Shown here: in pieces, positions 1 through 8,340 of the stretch
Position numbering within the stretch: position 1 is the stretch's first letter
How the letters are laid out: each line of letters starts with the position of its first letter
DNA from: Bacteroidota bacterium
GTDB lineage: Bacteria; Bacteroidota; Bacteroidia; Chitinophagales; Chitinophagaceae
DNA length: 64,000 bases
NCBI GenBank assembly: GCA_023386045.1
Contig: JAEWKK010000013.1
Location: forward strand, 1 to 64,000
Reading direction: 5' to 3'
Made by a program: the position numbers and the translations under genes
The notes under the pieces: model-generated
What the model saw: the letters and a program-made list of their open reading frames with translations, nothing else
Told to the model about the DNA's origin: nothing
Database searches by the model: none

Positions 1-7
1 AAATCGG

Positions 8-120
8 CTGTCCGGTAAAAAAAGTACTTTTGTTCACGTTATTAATTTGTTGGGTGGTACTAACAAAACTAATAACAAAAGAGGCCTTCGGGCCTCTCTT
101 TATATCTGTTTACCGGACAG
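8..120. repeat. Nested inverted repeats around a terminator hairpin
   Basis: A perfect 12-bp inverted repeat (CTGTCCGGTAAA at 8-19, its reverse complement at 109-120) encloses two further hairpins: an imperfect stem at 38-51 with 62-76 and the GAGGCC/GGCCTC terminator at 81-96. Read as RNA this would fold as a multibranched structure. No protein gene lies in 1-289. Whether it is a 3' end of an off-window gene, a small RNA or a mobile palindromic unit cannot be told from one copy. Confidence 0.55.
81..104. terminator. Rho-independent terminator, GAGGCC-TTCG-GGCCTC
   Basis: A perfect 6-bp GC-rich stem with a stable TTCG tetraloop (81-96) is followed by a T-rich tract on the plus strand and preceded by A residues, so it could act in both directions. 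It would end whatever enters from the left of the window and could also stop transcripts of pdhB coming from the right. Confidence 0.75.
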
Positions 121-232
121 TAGTGATGGTCTATGGTCCATAGACTATGGACATGATCGATTGGAACGAAGCAGAATGCTATGAAGCAAGGTCTATGGTC
201 TATGGACTTAGGAAGAATCTTCGAATGAAGAA

Positions 233-283
233 CCTTAAACCTTAAACCTTAAACTTTAAACCCAACTCGTGAACTCGTGAACT
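233..283. repeat. Short tandem repeats next to the pdhB 3' end
   Basis: CCTTAAA is repeated three times followed by the variant CTTTAAA (233-260), then AACTCGTG occurs 2.5 times (264-283). A further 7-bp tandem, GTCTATG twice, is at 191-204, and the dyad GTCTATGG-T-CCATAGAC is at 129-145. All lie in the non-coding stretch before the pdhB stop codon. Confidence 0.8.
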
Positions 284-289
284 AAACAA

Positions 290-1276
290 CTACTTCCTCA
301 GGTACATCACTTCCTTCACCAGCTTCACGGTTCTGGCTACGTCTGGTAGTGCAGCGGCTACGAGATTGGGTGCATAGTGGAGTGGTGCATCTGCAGCAGT
401 AATGCGGCGGATTGGAGCATCCAGGTAATCAAAGCCTTCTTTTTGTATGCGGTAAGTGATCTCGGATGAAATGGAAGCAAAGGGCCACTGCTCCTCAACG
501 ATCACCAGCCTGTTGGTTTTTTTGACACTTTCCAGGATGGTCATCCAGTCCAGTGGTCTGATGGTCCTGAGGTCGATCACTTCAGCACTCACACCTTCTT
601 TCTCAAGTTCGGCAGCAGCACCAAGAGCCACTTTCATCATTTTATTGAAGGATACAATGGTGACATCAGTGCCCTGTTTTTTGATATCTGCCTTTCCTAA
701 TTCTATATAATATTCTTCTTCAGGAACCTCCGATTTATCACCGTACATGATCTCGCTTTCCATGAAAACGACAGGATCTTCTTCATAGCGTATGGCCTGT
801 TTCATAAGACCCTTGGCATCATATCCATTGCTCACAGAAACCACTTTGAGTCCTGGAATATTGGCATACAGGGATTCAAATGCGGTAGAGTGCTGAGCTC
901 CCAGCTGTCCTGCAGAACCATTGGGTCCGCGGAAAACTATAGGACAGGTGATCTGTCCGCCACTCATGGCCAGCATCTTTGAAGCGGTATTCAGGATCTG
1001 GTCAAGTGCCAGTACAGCAAAGTTCCAGGTCATGAATTCCACAATAGGTCTCAAACCATTTTGAGCCGCACCTACTCCAACAGCCGCAAATCCCAACTCC
1101 GTAATTGGTGTATCAATTACCCTTCTTGGTCCGAACTCTGCAAGCATGCCCTGGCTGACCTTATAGGCACCATTGTATTCTGCAACTTCTTCTCCCATCA
1201 GGAAAACGCGGTCGTCACGACGCATTTCTTCACTCATAGCTTCACGCAGGGCTTCACGAAAGGTAATTTGTCTCAT
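290..1276 (-). CDS. pdhB: Pyruvate dehydrogenase E1 component, beta subunit
   Basis: The 328-residue product is the transketolase-like beta subunit of a heterotetrameric E1 enzyme, which decarboxylates pyruvate with thiamine diphosphate in the cytoplasmic PDH complex. It begins directly with the conserved E1-beta opening (MRQITFREALREAM), carries GEEVAEYNGAYKVSQG near residues 28-43 and the ITELGF segment near 58-63 that holds the glutamate needed for cofactor activation, and has the family's usual length. The ATG start is 18 nt from a good -7/-33 promoter. Its partner PdhA is not adjacent but about 12.6 kb away on the same strand. A branched-chain 2-oxoacid E1-beta is the alternative; the presence of a matching PdhA in the window favours pyruvate. 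Confidence 0.93.
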   Translation of the reverse strand: MRQITFREALREAMSEEMRRDDRVFLMGEEVAEYNGAYKVSQGMLAEFGPRRVIDTPITELGFAAVGVGAAQNGLRPIVEFMTWNFAVLALDQILNTASKMLAMSGGQITCPIVFRGPNGSAGQLGAQHSTAFESLYANIPGLKVVSVSNGYDAKGLMKQAIRYEEDPVVFMESEIMYGDKSEVPEEEYYIELGKADIKKQGTDVTIVSFNKMMKVALGAAAELEKEGVSAEVIDLRTIRPLDWMTILESVKKTNRLVIVEEQWPFASISSEITYRIQKEGFDYLDAPIRRITAADAPLHYAPNLVAAALPDVARTVKLVKEVMYLRK

Positions 1277-1294
1277 GTAGGAATTTTAGCGGGG

Positions 1295-1327
1295 CAAAAA
1301 TATCGTACTGCTGCCATTCAAGCAAAA
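1295..1327 (-). promoter_or_regulatory. pdhB promoter, TATTTTTG with upstream TTTTG
   Basis: On the minus strand a TATTTTTG box (1302 to 1295) matches the Bacteroidota -7 consensus TAnnTTTG exactly, and a TTTTG (1327-1323) lies 20 nt upstream, the expected distance for the -33 TTTG element. It predicts a 5' leader of roughly 10-15 nt before the pdhB ATG. This is the best complete -33/-7 pair seen in the window. Confidence 0.7.
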
Positions 1328-1407
1328 GATGTTGAATAGCCGCTTATAACTGATGATGCTGCTTTGATTGGCATGTTTTTTCTTTTTCATTCTACAAATA
1401 GTGAGTT

Positions 1408-2040
1408 ATGAAAAGGATATTGGTGATGTTGCCCCTGCTCCTGTTCTTTATTTCCGGCTGGAGCCAGATCAATGAAAAAGATACAACTGCTACTATAATC
1501 ACTACAAAATTGCGATCAATAGAACTGGTGGCTGATGTGCTGCCAGATTATATCAACCTGGAATGGTCCAAAGGGCCCGATGATAATACTGGTTATTTTG
1601 AATTATACCGTTCTCCGGATGGTGTGGCCTATAAACTGGTAAAACAATTCCGGCCTTCTTCCTTTGATGCTTCTCAAAGAACCTTTGAATACAAAGACGA
1701 TGAACCATTACCCGGAAGAAATTTTTACCGGCTTGTAGCTTTTGACCGCCATACCAGTGAAAAAACCTCTGTTGACCTGGTTGCAGATTATAAAAACCTT
1801 CCGCGCAAGATCCAGCCCACACTCATGGCCAGGGGAAACCAATTGTATATCCAGCATTATGACGGACAGGAAATGCGTTTATGGATCTACAATGCATCGG
1901 GTACACCCATTGTACAAAACCGCGTGGTGAATGGAACTGTAGTGAATGTTCCAGAACTGGCTGCCAACGGCCTTTATATCTACCAGCTGATGGACAAACA
2001 AAAAATGGTGGTCGCCAATGGCAAGCTGGTAATACAGTAA
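1408..2040 (+). CDS. Secreted fibronectin-type-III-like protein with T9SS type A tail
   Basis: The 210-residue protein starts with a hydrophobic signal peptide (MKRILVMLPLLLFFISGWSQ). Residues about 45-125 look like one fibronectin type III fold (ELVADVLPDYINLEWSKG..., GYFELYRSPDG, NFYRLVAFD). The last 70 residues resemble a type IX secretion type A sorting domain, ending in the pattern GLYIYQL...GKLVIQ. It would be exported across both membranes and anchored at or released from the surface. No catalytic motif is visible. It stands between the divergent pdhB and a SemiSWEET gene and appears to have its own promoter. Family assignment is by pattern, function unknown. Confidence 0.75.
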   Translation: MKRILVMLPLLLFFISGWSQINEKDTTATIITTKLRSIELVADVLPDYINLEWSKGPDDNTGYFELYRSPDGVAYKLVKQFRPSSFDASQRTFEYKDDEPLPGRNFYRLVAFDRHTSEKTSVDLVADYKNLPRKIQPTLMARGNQLYIQHYDGQEMRLWIYNASGTPIVQNRVVNGTVVNVPELAANGLYIYQLMDKQKMVVANGKLVIQ

Positions 2041-2093
2041 GTGCAAAATATAGTTAGTCAGGAAGATGGCTGAAAAATTGCAAACAATGAACC

Positions 2094-2351
2094 ATGAATT
2101 GGACACAGATCATTGGACTGGCTGCAGGAATATGCACAGCAACTTCTTTGTTGCCTCAAATCATCAAAACTCTCAGGGAAAAAAAAGCTGATGATGTATC
2201 CCTTATGATGTTATTTGTACTTATGACTGGAATCATACTCTGGATCGTTTATGGAATCAAAAGAGATGATTTGCCCATCATAGCCACCAACAGTTTTTCA
2301 CTTCTTGTGAACATCACCATGATCATACTTCGCATCAGGTATAAAAAATAG
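2094..2351 (+). CDS. SemiSWEET-type small sugar transporter (PQ-loop/MtN3 family)
   Basis: The 85-residue protein has three hydrophobic segments and a PQ motif in the first one (TSLLPQIIKTLREKKADDVS), which is the hallmark of bacterial SemiSWEETs that work as homodimers to move sugars down their gradient through the inner membrane. The W-N-S-like positions (VYGI, ATNSFSLLVN) in the second and third helices agree with the family. It has the family's usual length. The stop codon lies inside the left arm of the following terminator stem. Substrate cannot be inferred. Confidence 0.88.
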   Translation: MNWTQIIGLAAGICTATSLLPQIIKTLREKKADDVSLMMLFVLMTGIILWIVYGIKRDDLPIIATNSFSLLVNITMIILRIRYKK

Positions 2352-2372
2352 GGACAACCAGTGTCCCTATTT
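2346..2372. terminator. Bidirectional terminator between SemiSWEET and thiolase genes
   Basis: A perfect 11-bp stem (AAATAGGGACA / TGTCCCTATTT) with loop ACCAG sits between the two convergent genes, with A-rich and T-rich flanks. It includes the stop codon of the upstream plus-strand gene. Confidence 0.8.
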
Positions 2373-2392
2373 ATAGATTGATAGTTCTATCA

Positions 2393-3574
2393 TCAAACAT
2401 TCTCGATGACCATGGCAGACGCACCGCCTCCTCCATTACAAATTCCAGCGGCTCCAATTTTACCGCCATTCTGTTTGAGTACATTGATCAGCGTTACAAT
2501 GATCCTTGCACCACTGCAACCCAAAGGATGACCCAATGAGACAGCACCTCCATTCACATTCACTTTTGCCGGATCCAGATTCATTCTTTTTGTATTGACA
2601 ATACCAACAACACTGAAAGCTTCATTCAATTCAACAAAATCAATATCACTCATTTTTAGTCCAGCTTTTTCAACAGCCTTAGGAACAGCAATACTTGGTG
2701 TTGTGGTAAAATAAGTAGGCTCCTGCTCTGCATCTGCATAGCTGCGGATGATGGCTATTGGTTTCAATCCCAGTTCTTCAGCTTTTTCCTTACTCATCAT
2801 CACGATGGCTGCTGCGCCATCATTCATCGTAGATGCATTGGCGGCAGTTACAGTCCCTTCCTTTCCGAATGCCGGACGCAAAGAGGCGATCTTGTCAAAT
2901 TTTACATTCCAGGGTTCTTCATCTTTTGAAACAATAACAGGATCACCTTTTTTGGAGGGTATTTCAACCGGAACTACTTCATCTTTGAATTTACCGGCTT
3001 CCCAGGCACCCTGGCTTCTTTTATAACTTTCAATAGCAAAGGCATCCTGTTCTTCGCGACTAATTTTATCTTCTGCTGCAATGGTATCAGCAGCGCAACC
3101 CATGGCCAGGTTGTTATAGCAATCTGTCAATCCATCTTTCTGAATACCATCAATCATGGAAGTGTTGCCATATTTATTTCCCCAACGAAGATTTTCTACA
3201 TAAAAAGGAACTGAACTCATATTCTCCATTCCACCTGCAACCACAATATCATTATCTCCCAGCATGATGCTTTGTGCGCCTATGGCTATCGCCTTCATGC
3301 CGCTGGCACAAACCTTATTTACGGTGGTACAAACTACATTGTCGGGAAGACCGGCATATTTGGCTGCCTGTCTTGCAGGCGCCTGGCCTAAATTCGACTG
3401 GAGGACACAACCCATGAGCACTTCATTTACCTGGTTGGGCTGAATCCCGGCTCTTTCAATTGCAGCTTTGATTGCAGTGGCGCCCAGCTTTGTGGCAGGT
3501 ACATCTTTCAATACTCCACCAAAAGAACCCATAGGCGTACGAACAGCGGAAACGATATAGACTTGTTTATTCAT
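2393..3574 (-). CDS. Acetyl-CoA C-acetyltransferase (thiolase)
   Basis: This 393-residue cytoplasmic enzyme joins two acetyl-CoA to acetoacetyl-CoA or, in reverse, cleaves 3-ketoacyl-CoA. The nucleophilic cysteine is C89 in NKVCASGMKA; the C-terminal half has the catalytic NEAF, GGAVSLGHPLGCSGAR (His) and CNGGGGASAM (acid/base Cys) blocks. Length is typical of thiolase II. It is a single-gene unit with an exact TATCTTTG box 20 nt upstream of the ATG. Whether it is biosynthetic or serves degradation is not shown by the context, so no gene symbol is given. Confidence 0.93.
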   Translation of the reverse strand: MNKQVYIVSAVRTPMGSFGGVLKDVPATKLGATAIKAAIERAGIQPNQVNEVLMGCVLQSNLGQAPARQAAKYAGLPDNVVCTTVNKVCASGMKAIAIGAQSIMLGDNDIVVAGGMENMSSVPFYVENLRWGNKYGNTSMIDGIQKDGLTDCYNNLAMGCAADTIAAEDKISREEQDAFAIESYKRSQGAWEAGKFKDEVVPVEIPSKKGDPVIVSKDEEPWNVKFDKIASLRPAFGKEGTVTAANASTMNDGAAAIVMMSKEKAEELGLKPIAIIRSYADAEQEPTYFTTTPSIAVPKAVEKAGLKMSDIDFVELNEAFSVVGIVNTKRMNLDPAKVNVNGGAVSLGHPLGCSGARIIVTLINVLKQNGGKIGAAGICNGGGGASAMVIENV

Positions 3575-3593
3575 ATAGCAGATTTATGCGCCG

Positions 3594-3601
3594 CAAAGAT
3601 A
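3594..3601 (-). promoter_or_regulatory. Thiolase -7 box, TATCTTTG
   Basis: The minus strand reads TATCTTTG from 3601 to 3594, an exact TAnnTTTG match 20 nt before the thiolase ATG. No clear TTTG is found at the -33 position, so the call rests on the -7 element alone. Confidence 0.5.
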
Positions 3602-3720
3602 AGACAGTTACGGGGATGAGCTAATCTTGTCTGATCCACCTGCTTTCATCCAACATATGACTAAAAACAACATTCTCTTAGCCAATTCTCCCCTATTTTC
3701 GCAGCTTCCGCAAGGTATCA

Positions 3721-5367
3721 ATGAAATTGACTCTTCTATTTAAATTCCAGCTGCTGCTGCTCACTGTGCTCTTCTTTCAAAACAAGGCAGCGGCGCAGTG
3801 TATCAATGCCTATCCTTATTTACAGAATTTTGAATCTTCCAATGGCAACTGGACTCCAGGCGGGACGGCTTCTGACTGGTCTTGGGGAACACCTATCAAA
3901 CCAGTGATCAATGGAGCAGCAAGTGGAAATAAATGCTGGATCACAGGAACTCTTACCCAAAGCTCCTATTCCAACAACCAGAACTCAACACTCACCAGTC
4001 CATGCTTTGATCTTTCATCGCTGGCTTCACCGTATATCAGATTCAGTGTTTTTTGGGAAACAGAAAAAAAATATGATGGTGCCAGCTTCCAGTATTCTAT
4101 TGATGGAGGTGCGAGCTGGAATACTTTGGGCTCCTATGCAGATTACCAGGCCTGCCCGGATAATAACTGGTTCAATACAAATGGCATCACGGTTTTGGGT
4201 GCAGATGGTTGGTCGGGAAATATACAACCTACCGCATCCTGCACAGGTGGCGCCGGTGGAGGAAGCGGACAATGGAAGGTGGCACAACATACGCTGATGA
4301 ATCTTGCAGGGCAGTCAAATGTGCGGTTTCGTTTTCGTTTTGGTGCAGGAAGTGTTTGTAATAATTATGATGGCTTTGCCATTGATGATTTCTGGGTAGG
4401 CGAAGCTCCTACCATACAACCTGACTTCAGTTTTTCCTGTACCAGTTCCAATACAGTCAGCTTCCAGGCAATAGTTTCAGGTTGCGGTCCACTTTATTCC
4501 TGGAATTTTGGTGATCCCACTTCAGGTGCCGCCAATACCTCCACGCTGGTGAATCCAACACATACCTATGCAACACCGGGCCAGTATACAGTAACCCTGA
4601 CCATTCCCACTTTGAACCCGGTACCACCCAGCATTAGTAAACAGATCACCATTCTTGATATCAATACCATCATTGTGCAGCCCATACAGTGTAATGGTGA
4701 TAAAGGAACGCTGGAAGCATTGGTCCAACCTCCGGGGAATTATAATTATTCCTGGAATACAGTACCTGAACAAACCACTGCTATAGCATCGGGCTTAAGT
4801 GGAGGAACCTATACAGTACAGGTAACAGGAAGCCAGGCTTGTCCTATCACCGACCAGGTAACACTGGAGGAACCTGATGAAGTCAAAACATTTTTGGGAA
4901 ATGATACGGTGCTATGTTCCGGCAATACCATTCAGCTGGATGCAGGAGATTTTGATTCTTACCTCTGGCAGGATGGATCAACGAACAGGTATTTTTCAGT
5001 AACAAAGACGGGGATGTATGCTGTAACGGTTACCGATAACAATGGTTGTACTGATACGGATTCGATCAGGGTTACTGTTGATTGCTCAGACATTTATTTC
5101 CCTGATGCTTTTACACCAGATGGCAATGGAAGAAATGAAAGCTTTGGAGCCATAGGCAATACGGCCGCTGTAGGAAGTTACCAGCTCAGAATTTATAACA
5201 GGTGGGGACAACTGATTTTTCAAACCAGTGATCCCAACAGGAAATGGGATGGCACTCTCAATGGTAAAAAACTGGGAAGCCAGAGCTTTGCCTGGTTTGC
5301 CACTTATACAATTTCGGCTACTCAATCCCGAAAGCAACAGAAAGGAACGATAACGGTGATCAGATGA
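3721..5367 (+). CDS. Large secreted PKD/SprB-repeat protein with T9SS type B sorting domain
   Basis: The 548-residue protein has a signal peptide (residues about 1-25). Residues about 28-230 form a jelly-roll/MAM-like domain with paired cysteines (PYLQNFESSNGNW, DGFAIDDFWVGEA). A PKD domain follows (about 240-310, YSWNFGDP...HTYATPGQYTVTLTI), then a SprB-type repeat (about 315-390, GGTYTVQVTGSQAC) and an Ig-like module (about 392-455). The last 95 residues are the gliding-motility-associated type B C-terminal domain (FPDAFTPDGNGRNE, RIYNRWGQLIFQT, WDGTLNGK), the T9SS export signal. It is probably a surface or released adhesin; no enzymatic motif is visible. It is transcribed alone, with a near-match -7 box TATTTTCG about 30 nt upstream. 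Confidence 0.88.
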   Translation: MKLTLLFKFQLLLLTVLFFQNKAAAQCINAYPYLQNFESSNGNWTPGGTASDWSWGTPIKPVINGAASGNKCWITGTLTQSSYSNNQNSTLTSPCFDLSSLASPYIRFSVFWETEKKYDGASFQYSIDGGASWNTLGSYADYQACPDNNWFNTNGITVLGADGWSGNIQPTASCTGGAGGGSGQWKVAQHTLMNLAGQSNVRFRFRFGAGSVCNNYDGFAIDDFWVGEAPTIQPDFSFSCTSSNTVSFQAIVSGCGPLYSWNFGDPTSGAANTSTLVNPTHTYATPGQYTVTLTIPTLNPVPPSISKQITILDINTIIVQPIQCNGDKGTLEALVQPPGNYNYSWNTVPEQTTAIASGLSGGTYTVQVTGSQACPITDQVTLEEPDEVKTFLGNDTVLCSGNTIQLDAGDFDSYLWQDGSTNRYFSVTKTGMYAVTVTDNNGCTDTDSIRVTVDCSDIYFPDAFTPDGNGRNESFGAIGNTAAVGSYQLRIYNRWGQLIFQTSDPNRKWDGTLNGKKLGSQSFAWFATYTISATQSRKQQKGTITVIR

Positions 5368-5369
5368 AT

Positions 5370-5458
5370 GAAGAACAGATGAACAAGGAATATCGAATGT
5401 AGAAGTAAAGGAAGAAGAACAGATGAACAGACGAACAAGGAATGTTGATTTTAGAAGT
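5370..5458. repeat. Imperfect direct repeat in intergenic region
   Basis: Two copies of a roughly 37-45 nt element (5370-5406 and 5414-5458) share GAAGAACAGATGAAC, AAGGAAT and TAGAAGT blocks; the second copy has an 8-nt insertion made of a repeated AACAGACG-like octamer. The remaining intergenic bases to 5698 hold no convincing gene. Confidence 0.7.
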
Positions 5459-5698
5459 TGGGCCGTTGCTGTAATTAAGATTCCTGCTCAGTAGAAATTC
5501 TTCAGTACAAGAGTGCGACGCAAGGGAAGCTGATAGCAGTTTTATTGCCGGGTACAAGATCCTTTTTCAGGTCAAAATTCTTTCACCGCCTTTCAGCGAT
5601 CAATAATTTTAGTTTATCATGAACAATGATCTGCAACTTTGCTGGTTGTAACTTGTTTTATAAGGGAGCAGGATCGTTCATCATTTCAAAACTTTGAC

Positions 5699-6727
5699 TT
5701 GGAAACCGTACAACATTATTCAATCATCATTATCGGCGGCGGTCCAATTGGTATTGCCTGTGCGCTTGAAGCAAAAAAGAAAGGGCTGGATTACCTGATC
5801 CTGGAAAAAGGCACGCTGGTGAATTCACTTTATCATTACCCGGTGAACATGACTTTTTTTTCTACCTCTGAAAGGCTGGAGATCGGGAATGTTCCATTTG
5901 TTTCCAATCATCCAAAGCCCACGCGCAACGAGGCATTGGAATACTATCGCAGAGTGGTGCAGGATAATAAAATCAATATTCATCTTTTTGAAGAAGTAAA
6001 GGAGGTGAGAAAAATTTCGGGAGATGAAGAAGACAGGTTGGTTTATGAAGTGATCACAACGAAGGGCCAAACCAGTTCCGCAACTTATACGGCCAACAAC
6101 ATTATCATAGCAACAGGCTTTTATGATATTCCTTACCTGCTCAATATTCCGGGCGAAGAACTTCCCAAAGTAAAACACTATTACAATGATCCACATTATT
6201 ATGCTTTCCAGAAAGTAGTTGTTGTGGGAGCTCAGAATTCCGCCGTAGATGCAGCACTGGAAACCTGGCGTAAGGGTGCACAGGTAACCATGGTAATCAG
6301 AGGCGAAGCCATTGGCCAGAGGGTAAAATATTGGGTGAAGCCGGATATAGAAAACAGGATCGCTGAAGGTTCGATCAAAGCTTATTTTAATTCCAGGCTT
6401 GTGGCTATCAGGGAAAAAGAAGTGGATATAGAAACACCGGAAGGACTCATCACCCTGGAGAATGACTGGGTGATTGCTTTGACAGGTTACCAGCCCAACC
6501 TTCCTTTTTTAAGAAAGATCGGAATTCATTTATGTGATGACGAAACCTGCAAACCCGTGTATGATGAAGAAAGCCATATGACCAACCTGCCTGGTATTTA
6601 CCTGGCAGGCGTGATCTGTGGTGGCATGAATACACACCGGTTATTCATTGAAAATTCAAGGGAACATGCGGTGAAGATCCTTTCGGATATAGCGCAAAAA
6701 GCCATAAATGGTACAGGGCACCATTAA
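5699..6727 (+). CDS. ypdA: YpdA family bacillithiol disulfide reductase (FAD/NAD(P))
   Basis: The product is a two-dinucleotide-fold flavoprotein: an N-terminal FAD-binding motif IIIIGGGPIG and a second nucleotide-binding motif VVVVGAQNSAVDAAL in the middle, with the family-specific N-terminal block LYHYPVNMTFFSTSERLEIG. YpdA reduces bacillithiol disulfide with NADPH, keeping the thiol pool reduced in the cytoplasm. The frame is open from a TTG at 5639, but the TTG at 5699 gives 342 residues, closer to the family length, and avoids placing the start inside a TAnnTTTG-like sequence at 5634-5641. The start is therefore an inference. The gene stands alone. Confidence 0.88.
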   Translation: METVQHYSIIIIGGGPIGIACALEAKKKGLDYLILEKGTLVNSLYHYPVNMTFFSTSERLEIGNVPFVSNHPKPTRNEALEYYRRVVQDNKINIHLFEEVKEVRKISGDEEDRLVYEVITTKGQTSSATYTANNIIIATGFYDIPYLLNIPGEELPKVKHYYNDPHYYAFQKVVVVGAQNSAVDAALETWRKGAQVTMVIRGEAIGQRVKYWVKPDIENRIAEGSIKAYFNSRLVAIREKEVDIETPEGLITLENDWVIALTGYQPNLPFLRKIGIHLCDDETCKPVYDEESHMTNLPGIYLAGVICGGMNTHRLFIENSREHAVKILSDIAQKAINGTGHH

Positions 6728-6763
6728 TAAGAGGCGGAAAAAAGAACTCCCGAAAAGCCTGGA

Positions 6764-7036
6764 TTACTCTTCGGCTTTATTACTAACCAGCGACAATTTT
6801 GCAAAATCTGAACCGGCAAAGATTCTTGCCAGGTTGATATCTTTTGTTTTCTGGTAAGCTGTAAGGTTTCTTTGTGTTACAATGCGCCAGAAATTCTTGG
6901 CTTTTAACTCATTATAATCCCTGCCCTGCACAATCAGGCCACGGACGGGATCCCTTTTTTTCAATTCAAAACGAATAATCTTTCCGTCAGGGATCGATTC
7001 TTTTGACAAAAAATTTTCTATTTGATCTACTGTCAT
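6764..7036 (-). CDS. Small basic protein of unknown function
   Basis: This 90-residue soluble protein (MTVDQIENFLSKESIPDGK...) has no signal peptide or membrane segment. It is lysine- and arginine-rich with a compact mixed alpha/beta pattern (IIRFELKKRDPVRGLIV, FWRIVTQRN) and looks like an intact single-domain protein rather than a fragment. I do not recognise the family. It has its own ATG and is convergent with ypdA and divergent from the YjbR-like gene. Confidence 0.7.
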   Translation of the reverse strand: MTVDQIENFLSKESIPDGKIIRFELKKRDPVRGLIVQGRDYNELKAKNFWRIVTQRNLTAYQKTKDINLARIFAGSDFAKLSLVSNKAEE

Positions 7037-7258
7037 AGCGGGCTAAGGTAAGGGTTTAGGTCATTCAAAATAGTGGTCAAACGTTAAAAAAAATTTAGGC
7101 TTTACAGATGAGTGTTTTAGCTCATTTTAAACTAAGCAGAAATGATGAAACGATCCATTTCTAACGGCATAATGAACTAAGAACATACTTCTATTTAAGA
7201 TACATAATAATATATTTACAGGCATGAGGTCAATCCTGGTTTTTCAAATCAACTTCCT

Positions 7259-7582
7259 ATGGTAAGCATACAAAATTTCAAAATCATAGCCAGCTCTTTT
7301 CCTGATGTTCAGGAGTTACCTCATTTTGAAAAAATCTCTTTCAGATCCAATAAAAAGATCTTTGCTACCCTTAATGAAAAAGAAGCCATTGCCTGTCTCA
7401 GACTTTCATTAACAGACCAGTCGGTTTTTTGTGCATACGATCGAGAGATCATCTACCCTGTATCCAACAAATGGGGCCAACAGGGCTGGACCTTTTTTGA
7501 ATTAAAAAAGATCAGGACGGATATGTTGAAGGATGCGCTCAAACTGGCATATGAAAGCGTTCAGAAGAAATCAAAAAAATAA
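7259..7582 (+). CDS. MmcQ/YjbR family protein
   Basis: The 107-residue protein matches the small CyaY-like-fold MmcQ/YjbR family: an N-terminal helix with SFPDVQELPHFEKISF, the strand FRSNKKIFATLNE, and the C-terminal GWTFFELKKI...DMLKDALKLAYE helix. Some members have been described as DNA-binding, but the physiological role is not established. It stands alone, with a one-mismatch -7 box (TATATTTA) about 45 nt upstream. Confidence 0.85.
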   Translation: MVSIQNFKIIASSFPDVQELPHFEKISFRSNKKIFATLNEKEAIACLRLSLTDQSVFCAYDREIIYPVSNKWGQQGWTFFELKKIRTDMLKDALKLAYESVQKKSKK

Positions 7583-7604
7583 AACGCAGCGAAATGGCTG
7601 CGTT
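7583..7604. terminator. Terminator hairpin between convergent genes
   Basis: The 8-bp stem AACGCAGC / GCTGCGTT with a 6-nt loop GAAATG lies between the YjbR-like gene and the cytosolic YceI gene. Flanking T-rich and A-rich sequence suits use from both sides. Confidence 0.65.
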
Positions 7605-7624
7605 GATTATTTGTTTTTATCTCC

Positions 7625-8206
7625 TTAGGAATTTGCAGTTGCTGCCGCCGAAGCAGATTCACTCACTCCAGCTGCTTCCTGTTGTCTTACCAACTGAATT
7701 TCTGCATGGATCTTGATTTCATCGCTGACAACTACATGACCAGCTTCTGTCATGGCATTCCAGGTTAGTCCGAATTCCTTTCTGCTGATCTTTCCAGCAA
7801 CGGTAAAACCTGCCTTGTGTTGTCCATAAGGGTCTACCACAGTTCCGCCCAATTCTACTTTTAAGGTGATAGGTTTTGTTACACCCCTGATGGTAAGATC
7901 GCCATCAAGGATGGCCTCATCACCATTGGATTCAAATTTTTTACCAACAAACCTGAGTTGTTTGTGATTTTCTGCATCAAAAAAATCAGCAGATTTCAGG
8001 TGTGTGTCGCGCTGCTGGCTATTGGTATCAATTGAATCAATATCAGCTGTGAATTCTATTTTTTTTGCCGTGTTGAAATCTTCTGTTTCTGTTTCAACAT
8101 TCAGATCAAATGTTTTGAAATAACCGGTAACCGTAGTGATCATCAGGTGTTTTACCTTGAACTGGATCTCTGAGTGAGCCGGATCTATTTTCCATTGAAT
8201 AGCCAT
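7625..8206 (-). CDS. YceI family protein, cytoplasmic form
   Basis: The 193-residue protein is a YceI-type eight-stranded lipocalin-like barrel that in homologues binds a polyisoprenoid or similar lipophilic ligand. Family blocks are WKIDPAHSEIQFKVKHLMI near the N-terminus, HLKSADFFDAENHKQLRF in the middle and GLTWNAMTEAG near residue 150. Unlike the second YceI copy at 9246-9830 it has no signal peptide, so it should stay in the cytoplasm. The last 15 residues are a low-complexity Ser/Ala tail. It precedes the dioxygenase-DoxX group, separated by 134 nt. Confidence 0.92.
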   Translation of the reverse strand: MAIQWKIDPAHSEIQFKVKHLMITTVTGYFKTFDLNVETETEDFNTAKKIEFTADIDSIDTNSQQRDTHLKSADFFDAENHKQLRFVGKKFESNGDEAILDGDLTIRGVTKPITLKVELGGTVVDPYGQHKAGFTVAGKISRKEFGLTWNAMTEAGHVVVSDEIKIHAEIQLVRQQEAAGVSESASAAATANS

Positions 8207-8340
8207 AGTTTTATTTTTTAAGTTTTATAAAAATGATTTGAATTACAATTAGATATTCTTACATGTTGAAACATCAAAAACCTGTCCAGAGAAAGAAAAT
8301 CCAATTTCATGACTGATTTACTTCCTTCTACTCATCCCTA

